DNA of 64,000 bases from Camellia lanceoleosa. Taxonomy: Eukaryota; Streptophyta; Magnoliopsida; Ericales; Theaceae. The notes under the pieces were generated by a model, which saw only the letters and a program-made list of their open reading frames with translations, made no database searches and was not told where the DNA came from. Shown piece after piece: positions 56,738 through 64,000 of this stretch. Position numbers and translations under genes: made by a program. The stretch spans positions 84,472,131 through 84,536,130 of the forward strand of contig CM045763.1 of assembly GCA_025200525.1 (NCBI GenBank), in the 5' to 3' direction. How positions within the stretch are numbered: position 1 is the stretch's first letter; every line of letters starts with the position of its first letter.

Positions 56738-57738
56738 CCTATCTTTTTCTGATCAGCAAAAGAAAGATTTATTGATGACAACACATACATAACATATGCA
56801 AATACATCAACAAAAGAGGGGAAGAGCACAAAGCATCATAGCAAACTACTCAATCCCAACTAGGTTGACACCGAGCAGAGAACAAAATCATCTGCAAGCT
56901 CGACCCCAAGGGTTGGTGAGAAACCAAGCCCAACAAGAAAAAAAACCCCAATGACTCAACACTCCACTCTACCATCTTTTGGAATCAACCAAAACCAAGC
57001 ACCCCTTTGACCTGTGAGACTCCACCCAACAACCATCAAACAGAACCCACAAGTAGAAGAAACAGCACTATAACTAGAAAGATTTACAGCAACTACCAGC
57101 AGAAACACCCACACATCAAAATTCACCAACAGCACAGCACAGGATAGCCCATCACAGCAGCAGACATGCTCAGAACATCCTCAGAGTAGGTGCAAGCTCA
57201 ACAAGCATAATAACATATCAGAATTCACAAACTGCAACCTGCAACTGCACATCAAAATTCACCAACTGCAAAAGAGTTTGATGACAACACCCACACATCA
57301 AAATTCACTAACTGCAACCTGCAACACTGAACAACCTACATCTGCAGCAGTAGAGCATGCTTATCAGCAAAGAACCTGCAACCAATACTCCCCATACCAA
57401 AATGAATTCATGAAAATCCTAGACAACACCTGACTTGTGGAAAATTAAACACGACATCATTGACTAGAAATGAAGCATCCCTGAACTGAGATCTCATCCA
57501 AATTACTAACCTCACATTGATACATTCACACAAAACCTGAAAATTGGGCTGGACTGCCTTAAACACACACTCATTTCTATAACTCCACACAGACCACAAC
57601 ACTGCTGCTGGAAGGGCCTTCTACACCAAATTAACTTTCTTCCTAAACTTTCAACCCATCCACCAAAGTAAAAGACCATCTATGGATCTGGGAATAACCC
57701 ACTGAATACCCCACCAATCAGCAATAGCAGACCAAATT
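56738..57738 (-). mobile_element. LINE 3' end, 5'-truncated
   Basis: On the minus strand it starts abruptly at about 57738 with KIWSAIADWWGIQWVIP and continues LLLWWMG, then VLWSVWSYRNECVFKAVQPN, the same C-terminal block as in the LINEs at 13 and 27 kb. The frame ends at 57408. About 660 bp of CA-rich 3' UTR follow, with TCAATAAATCTTTCTTTTGC and TGATCAG at the 3' end (about 56740). Abrupt 5' loss is typical of LINE insertion. Confidence 0.75.
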
Positions 57739-58495
57739 TTGCATCTTCTCTTTCTCTTTTTGTAATTATTTCTTCTCAAGATCAGAGCCACTGATCTTCA
57801 AAAGCACCCCCTCTCAATCTAGTACTCTGTCCTCTATTACTGTTATTGTTAGGCAAATTCGAGAAGTACAATGCATTAATCTTTGAGTTTGTCTTCCCTC
57901 ACATGTCAAATCTTTGTACCTTTATTTTGTTGGAATATAAATATGGATATAATCTTTATAAAAAAAAATAAAAAAACATTTTTGTTGTGGATTTTATGCA
58001 AACCATGAATTGATATAGATGATATGCAATAAAAGACTGAGCTACTCAATTGCTCAATCTTACATTGTAATCGGAGGTTCAATAATATTTTTTACCCCAA
58101 TCAATTGAAAAATTATTGGTTAATCTTAAGGCACCACGTGACTATATCTCACACTAATCACAATTCATCATATCCCTTCATATTTTTCAATCACCTAACA
58201 CAAATTCGTAGGCCCTAACTTTTTCACCAATTACAACACTATTGAAGCACCACGTGACGTGACGATACCCAAAAACCAACCAATAATTTCTCCAATGCTT
58301 GATTGAAGAAATAGAGAAAAGGATTAGGTCGACGGCTCAGTAATGGCAAAAGAGAGAGACTGTGATTTGTACTTAGTAAAAGGAAAAAGGGAGAGCGTGG
58401 AAAGAGAAATAATGTGATAAGTTTATGGTTTATGTGTCTGCAAATCATTGGGCAGCCATAAACATGGAATTGACGGCTAGTTCATGTATAACTTA
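57739..58495. other. No gene recognised
   Basis: AT-rich DNA with two CACCACGTGAC copies (58132-58142 and 58249-58259). Each CACGTG is a G-box core, but no adjacent gene was found. Confidence 0.4.
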
Positions 58496-58862
58496 GGATC
58501 CGTTTGATTTAGTTTTAGAATTATGATTTAAATTTAGAGTTATAATTTGAGTTTTGAGTTTTTGAATCATGATTTAAAAAGAAAAAATTTGTTTGATTGT
58601 GAGTTTTAAAAATAGTTTTGGGATGATTTGTAATTTTTTTTTATTGATTAATGTATAGAATGTGAGAAAATGTGAGAGGAGAGATGAGAGAGAAAAAGTG
58701 ACTGATTGAATAATAATAATAAAAAGAAGAAGAGAGAAGAGAAGAGAAGAGTTTTGAAAGTAATTTTGAATTGTATTTTAAAAATATGTTTAATTAATAT
58801 GTTTCATTCAAATCATGATTTAAAAACAAAGTTAAGTTTTGAAAAGTAAATCAAACGCTACC
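58496..58862. mobile_element. Tourist-like (PIF/Harbinger) MITE, 367 bp
   Basis: Ends GGATCCGTTTGATTTAGTTT and AAAGTAAATCAAACGCTACC are inverted repeats, flanked on both sides by TTA (58493-58495 and 58863-58865). TTA is the target duplication of the superfamily. Confidence 0.75.
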
Positions 58863-58954
58863 TTAATCTCTTTCTTTGATATCCCTAATGACAAAGGAGA
58901 GTATTTACGCTAATTAAAAGGACACTTATTGTATATTTCCTCCTTTACCGATGA

Positions 58955-60067
58955 TAAGTTATTAAATAGGTTAAGTATATCACGTCATTATATTGACGTG
59001 GTGTGCCAAGTGTTAGAGAAAAATGGTTTATCACCATTAATTTCCGGTAATTTTGAGCTATCATTAATGTAGGACCCACACCTCGGTTATTGTGGGTCCG
59101 AGTGACAACACGTTCCTTGCCATGTGATGAACAATAATATATACTCGGATGGTCAAAACCGTTTTCGAGTGAATGAGAAATTGATACCGAAGTGAGCCTC
59201 ATGAACATGAATATGTTTGGTGTGGTTACTTTGAGTTGGTATCTAAACCTTGTCCCACATAGAAAACATGGAAGAGTTTCTATAGGTATATATGCTGTAA
59301 GTTAGAGACCTTGGGTTGGGCCCCAAGGGGTACCCAAGTTTTGTAGGAAGAGGAGTTACGGACAAGCCCAAAACCACCACCACACGGTGTGCCGCCGTCC
59401 ATCCGGCCGGGGCGGGTGTGGGTATGGGTCAAAGCCGTCCTTTTTTTTTGCTCCAAAATTATTTGAAATGTTTCGAATAATTTTTGCAGGAAAAATTCAA
59501 ATACCGAAATTTTGAATTCAAAATTTTCGGTTATAATTCTTCTCCATCTCCGACCAATCGTGTCTCCGGTCTGGCAACTATTCATCATAACGTTCTTCCG
59601 TTCCAAAAATGGCACTTCACTGCCTATATATATAGCAACCCTCTATTCCAAAAATAATAATAATAATAATAATAGTTTTTGTGTTCCTTTCCTTCTATCT
59701 TCTCTCTTCATTGCTTCCTTCGTTCTTCATTTTACATCTTGTGTGAGTTCAAAAAATGCAGCTTGGTTCGCTATACAAACAGTTCGCTGTGCTGCATCTG
59801 TTTGGGATGATTGTTGAATCTTGGAGGCAGGACGTCCGTTATTCTCGAGCACCTTAAGAGAGAACGAATTTCTATCTTAAAAAATTGTTAGAAATATTTT
59901 TCGATAAAAAATTAAATTAACAGAATAATTAAATTACAATAAATAATTAAACACAGAACAAGAGATAACTCACAACTTTCTGTAGAATGAAACTTAAGAA
60001 CAAATTTGTGATTAAGGCCAGTGTTTGAACACTAACTGAGAGTACTGTTATTACTCCTAATTCCATT
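58955..60067 (+). mobile_element. Probable 5' LTR and leader of the right-hand copia element
   Basis: CCTTGTCCCACATAGAAAAC and TATATATGC are followed by a GGGCCCCAAGG-containing stretch and CTCGAGCACCTTAAGAGAGAACG. These match the promoter/R/U5 layout of copia LTRs. No TGGTATCAGAGC-type primer site was seen before gag, so the LTR 3' edge is uncertain (about 59.9 kb). Confidence 0.45.
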
Positions 60068-60890
60068 GTGCCTCCACCGGTGGTTTCTATTCCGGTTGTT
60101 ACTCCTACTCTGACTCATGGCCCGGGTCATGGACATGTTCCAATGAACCATGGGGAAAAACCTGAAAAATTTAGTGGCACCGATTTTAAAAGGTGGCAAC
60201 AAAAAATGTTATTTTATTTAACTACCCTGAATTTGGCAAGGTTTTTACGAGAAGATGCTCCAACTCTGAAGGAAGATGAGAGTGATGTGCAAGTTGTCGA
60301 TGCAGCAGATGCATGGAAACATGCAGACTTTCTCTGCAGAAACTATATCCTCAATGGATTGGACAACACGTTGTATAATGTGTATAGTCCAATCAAGTCA
60401 ACAAAAACGCTGTGGGATTCCTTGGATCGCAAATATAAGACGGAAGATGCAGAAACAAAGAAATTTGTTGATGGCCGCTTCCTGGATTATAAGATGGTGG
60501 ATTCCAAACTGATGATTAGTCAAGTCCAAGATCTATAGCTTATCCTGCATTAAATTCACACATAAGATATGTCTCTGAGCAAGTCTTTTCAAGTAGTAGC
60601 AATAATTGAAAAATTACCGCCGTCTTGGAAGGATTTCAAGAATTATTTAAAGCACAAGCGCAAAGAGATGTCACTGGAGGACTTGATTGTTCGATTGAGG
60701 ATTGAAGAAGACAACCGTGGGTCTGAAAAGAAAAATGGGCGTCATCTCATGGAGGCCAAGGCTAATGTGGTGAAACAGAAGCCTAAGCACAACAGCAAGA
60801 AAAGGAAGTATCGTGGTGAGAGTTCAAAACGAAGCTCTAGTTCAAAGACTAGAGAGATTCAAAACTTCACAGGCAAATGTTATGTGTGTG
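60068..60890 (+). pseudogene. Copia gag with nonsense codons
   Basis: 60068-60538 encodes a UBN2-type copia gag (EKFSGTDFKRWQQKMLFYLT, CRNYILNGLDNTLYNVY, TKTLWDSLDRKYKTEDA, YKMVDSKLMISQVQDL). It stops at TAG 60536-60538, where relatives have Gln (CAG). Homology resumes in the same frame after two more stops at [25 protein letters not shown] zinc knuckle, [14 protein letters not shown], lies near 60880. Confidence 0.85.
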
Positions 60891-62729
60891 ACAAGCAAGG
60901 ACATCGTGCCAAAGATTGTTACAAGCGTCGGGCTCAACGAACCATGAAAAAGAAACCTACTCAAGCCAACATAACAGAGGAGGAAAATCTTTGTGCAATG
61001 ATTTCGGGATTACATATGTCCGAAATGGTGTCTGAAGTGAATTTGGTAAACAACCCCAAAGCATGGTGGGTGGACACAGGTGCTACACGCCACATTTGCT
61101 CTGAGAAAAAGATGTTCTCCACATATCAAGTGGTAGATAATGAAGAACAACTTTATATGGGCAATTCTTCTACCTCCAAGGTTGAAGGCAAAGGACAGGT
61201 AGTACTCAAGATGGCATCAGGCAAAGAGCTTACTTTGAAAGAGGTGCTGCATGTACCAGAAATTCGGAAGAACCTGGTATGTGGATCATTGCTAAGCAAG
61301 AATGGGTTTCGCTTTATGTTTGAATCTGACAAATTTGTACTCACTAAAAATGGGATGTATGTGGGGAAAAGGTACTTGTGCGATGGACTCTTCAAACTAA
61401 ATGTAATGACTGTGGTTCCTACTTTTAATAAAAATAACACATCTTCTGCTTAATTTGTTGAGTCTTTATATATGTGGCATGGTAGATTAAAACATGTTAA
61501 TTATGGTGCTTTGCGTAGATTAATTAACTTAGAATATCTACCTAAATTTCATATTGATACAAATCATAAGTGTGAAGTATGTGTTGAATCAAAATTGACT
61601 AAGGCCCCGTTTGGGGAGTGGCTAAATTAGCCAATTAGTCAAAAAGTTACCTTTTTAGCCAAAAAGCCAACAACCCATACCAAAAAGTCAAAGATTCTCT
61701 TTTCTCTCTACTTTTTGCACAACTTTTCGTAATTAGCCAAAAATTCATCCCAAACATACAAGTTTTTTTTACCTACCTTTTTAGCCAATTAACCAAAAAG
61801 TTACTAAATTAGCCTGTTCCCAAACGAGGCCTAAGGCATCTTTTAAGTCAATTGAAAGAAATACTGAACCTCTGGATCTAATCCATAGTGATATATGTGA
61901 TTTGAAATTTGTTCAAACACGAGGAGGAAAAAAATATTTCATAACCTTTATTGATGATAGCACTCGATATTGCTATGTATATGTACTGCGAAGCAAGGAT
62001 GAAGCCTTAGAAAAATTCATAGAATTTAAGGTTGAGGTTGAGAATCAACTTGGCAAGAAAATAAAGGCTATAAAGAGTGACAGAGGTGGAGAATATGAAA
62101 CATCATTTGGTGACTTATGTTCACAATTAGGAATAATGCATCAAACCACCGCGCCTTATACACCTCAGCAAAATAGAATTGCTGGGCAAAAAAATTGAAC
62201 TTTGAAACAAATGATGAATGCCATGGTAATAAGCTCAGGGTTACCTCAGAACTTATGGGAGAAAGTAATACTTTCCGCTAATTATATTCTCAACAAAATT
62301 CCTCATAAGAAATCTAATAAAACACCCTATGAATTATGGAAAGGTCGAAAGCCTTCCTATAAATACTTGAAAATGTGGGGGTGTTTAGCTAAGGTGGCAA
62401 TACCAGAACCGAAAAGAGTTAAAATTGGACCCAAGACTGTTGATTGTATTTTCATAAGATATGCAAACAACAGCAGTGCCTATCGGTTTTTAGTGCATAA
62501 AAGTGAGAACACAGAGATTCATGTCAATACAATTATCGAATCAAGGAATGCATCATTTTTTGAAAATGTGTTTCCTTGTAAATTGACACAAGAGCCTAAA
62601 AGGACCTATGATACTGCTTTTGATAATGATCAAGGACAGGTTAAGGAAAATCTAGAGAAAAAGTCGAGGAGGAACCCAGACGTAGTAAAAGGTCTAGGAC
62701 AGAAAAATCTTTCAATTCTGATTTCTTAA
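60569..62729 (+). pseudogene. Copia protease and integrase, interrupted by a MITE
   Basis: The protease active site is in [12 protein letters not shown] (about 61066). A TAA at 61451-61453 follows, then pre-integrase LYMWHGRLKHVNYGALRRL...HKCEVC. The reading frame is split by a 229-bp MITE (61603-61831) within KLTKASFKSI. The integrase core resumes: [10 protein letters not shown] (first Asp) and [11 protein letters not shown] (second Asp). The usual catalytic-Glu motif AERKN reads AGQKN, followed by TGA (62196-62198) in place of an Arg CGA. The C-terminal part reaches 62729. The enzyme is clearly dead. Confidence 0.85.
61603..61831. mobile_element. Tourist-like MITE inserted in copia integrase
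   Basis: Ends GGCCCCGTTTGGG and CCCAAACGAGGCC are inverted repeats with one mismatch. TAA is duplicated at 61600-61602 and 61832-61834. Removing the element and one TAA rejoins the copia frame. It is 229 bp and AT-rich, with repeated AATTAGCCAA/AAAAAGTTAC words. Confidence 0.9.
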
Positions 62730-64000
62730 CGAACTTACTGGAAGAGGAGCCTCGAACTTTCAAAGAAGTAATGTCCACTCCTGAAGCTCCTTCTTGGAAA
62801 AAAGCTATCAATAGTGAAATTGAATCAATCCTGCAAAATCATACATGGGAATTGGTGGATCTTCCACCAGGCTGTAAGCCTTTTGGTTACAAGTGGATTT
62901 TTAAAAGGAAAATGAAGCCGGATGGTTCAATTGATAAATACAAGACGAGACTTGTAGTTAAAGGTTACAGGCAAACTGAAGGGGTAGATTATTTTGATAC
63001 TTACTCACCTGTAACAAGAATAACGTCTATTCAAATGTTAATAGCTATTGCAGCTTTGTATAATCTTGAGATCCATCAAATGGATGTTAAGACTACATTC
63101 TTGAATGGTGATTTGAATGAGGAAATTTACATGGAACAACTAGAAGGGTTCGTGGTTCCAGGGCAAGGGAAAAAAGTGTGCAAACTTGTGAAGTCTCTTT
63201 ATGGTCTAAAACAAGCACCTAAACAATGGCATGAAAAATTTGACAATGTGATGATATCAAATGGATTTAAAATTAATGAATGTGATAAAAGTGTTTATGT
63301 GAGAAACACAGAAAAGGGAAATGTCATTGTTGGCCTATATGTAGATGATATGTTCATCCTTGGTAGTAATAATGAAATGATCAAAGCTACCAAGAAAATG
63401 TTGAACTCTAAGTTTGACATGAAAGATATGGGAGTAGCAAATGTTATACTTGGAGTAAAAATTACAACGACATCTGAAGGATATACCTTGTCTCAAAGAC
63501 ATTATGTTGATAAAATACTTGAGAAATTTAACAAGCATGACGATCGCCTTGCTAAGACCCCTATAGATGCTAATCTTCATTTGATGAAGAATATGGGTGA
63601 AGGTGTATCACAAGTAGAAGCTCTCAAATCATCGGAAGCTTAATGTATCTCATGAACTGCGCACGTCCAGATTTAGCATATGCAGTTAGCAGATTAAGTA
63701 GGTACACAAGCAATCCAAGAACAGACCACTGGACAGCAATAGTTAGGGTACTGAGATATCTAAAGTATACTCGAAACTATAGGTTGAACTATATGAGATA
63801 TCCAACAATGTTAGAGGGTTATAGTGACGCTAATTGGATCTCAGACACTAAAGACTCCAAGTTTACTAGTGGTTATGTCTTTACCTTGGGAGGTGCAGCA
63901 GTCTCATGGAAGTCATCCAAACAGACATGCATTGCAAGGTCCACAATAGAGTCTGAGTTTATCGCTTTAGATAAAGCAGGTGAAGAAGGAGAGTGGCTTC
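62730..64000 (+). pseudogene. Copia reverse transcriptase and RNase H, cut by window edge
   Basis: 62771-63643 holds an almost complete copia RT: SWKKAINSEIESILQNHTWE, YKWIFKRKMKPDGSIDKYKT, ARLVVKG-like TRLVVKGYRQTEGVDYF, QMDVKTTFLNGDL, SLYGLKQAPKQWH and the catalytic LYVDDMFILG. A frameshift near 63615 moves homology to another frame ([20 protein letters not shown]), followed by RNase H ([39 protein letters not shown]). The element continues past 64000, so the 3' LTR is not in view. Confidence 0.88.

Noticed and set aside
1..64000. CRISPR arrays, bacterial operons, tRNA or rRNA genes
   Set aside because: No direct-repeat/spacer array, no tRNA cloverleaf and no rRNA sequence seen. The primer-binding sites are tRNA-complementary retroelement motifs, not tRNA genes.

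Overview
The window is plant nuclear DNA, most likely from a eudicot with a repeat-rich, fairly large genome; I cannot name the species. Four things support this. A calmodulin-like gene is split by GT-AG introns. Cysteine-rich receptor-like kinase (CRK) exons have the lengths and phases typical of that family. Plant-specific retrotransposon lineages are present (Ty1/copia, Ty3/gypsy of the Tat type, LINEs). The DNA is AT-rich and full of MITEs, Helitrons and microsatellites. No bacterial or organellar gene was seen.

Only one gene looks intact: a four-exon calmodulin-like (CML8/CML11-type) gene on the minus strand at 16514-18657, with four complete EF-hand loops (152 residues). Other host-gene remains are broken: a bHLH exon with a premature stop (about 3.5 kb), the kinase half of a CRK (8.4-13.1 kb) lacking its extracellular exons and carrying one nonsense codon, and an orphan CRK first exon (54.9 kb).

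Layout. 0-4 kb: AT-rich DNA, one Helitron terminus and the bHLH fragment. 4.5-8.2 kb: CACTA-type terminal repeats, a 1.2-kb purine-rich tract and a 1.65-kb satellite-like array. 8.4-13.1 kb: CRK pseudogene with a copia-type LTR and a foldback element in its introns. 13.2-15.7 kb: LINE 3' end (minus strand) and an hAT-like MITE. 16.5-18.7 kb: the CML gene. 19-22 kb: three TIR elements. 22.3-26.1 kb: a decayed, probably chimeric copia element (minus strand). 26.1-28.5 kb: a LINE (plus strand). 28.7-30.2 kb: a copy of CML intron 2 interrupted by a 733-bp retroposed insert. 30.5-32 kb: Helitron ends and a short non-autonomous Helitron.

33662-50297 is one complete Tat-type Ty3/gypsy element (16.6 kb). 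It has 547-bp LTRs, an exact 5-bp target duplication, a decayed gag-pol with two RNase H domains, 93-bp tandem repeats and a spliced antisense gene of the 'putative gypsy type transposon' family. Its 3' part is interrupted by a long solo LTR, and that LTR is interrupted by a second, inverted solo LTR of the same family. Both have perfect target duplications, so the order of insertion can be read directly.

50.3-64 kb: further TE debris, the orphan CRK exon, a 5'-truncated LINE, two Tourist-like MITEs, and a copia element running off the right edge whose integrase is split by a third MITE with a TAA duplication.

The most unusual signal is a phased palindrome array. The decamer CGCTCGAGCG and close variants occur as pairs whose starts are exactly 20 bp apart. 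There are eleven clear pairs in three LTRs that belong to two apparently unrelated LTR families.
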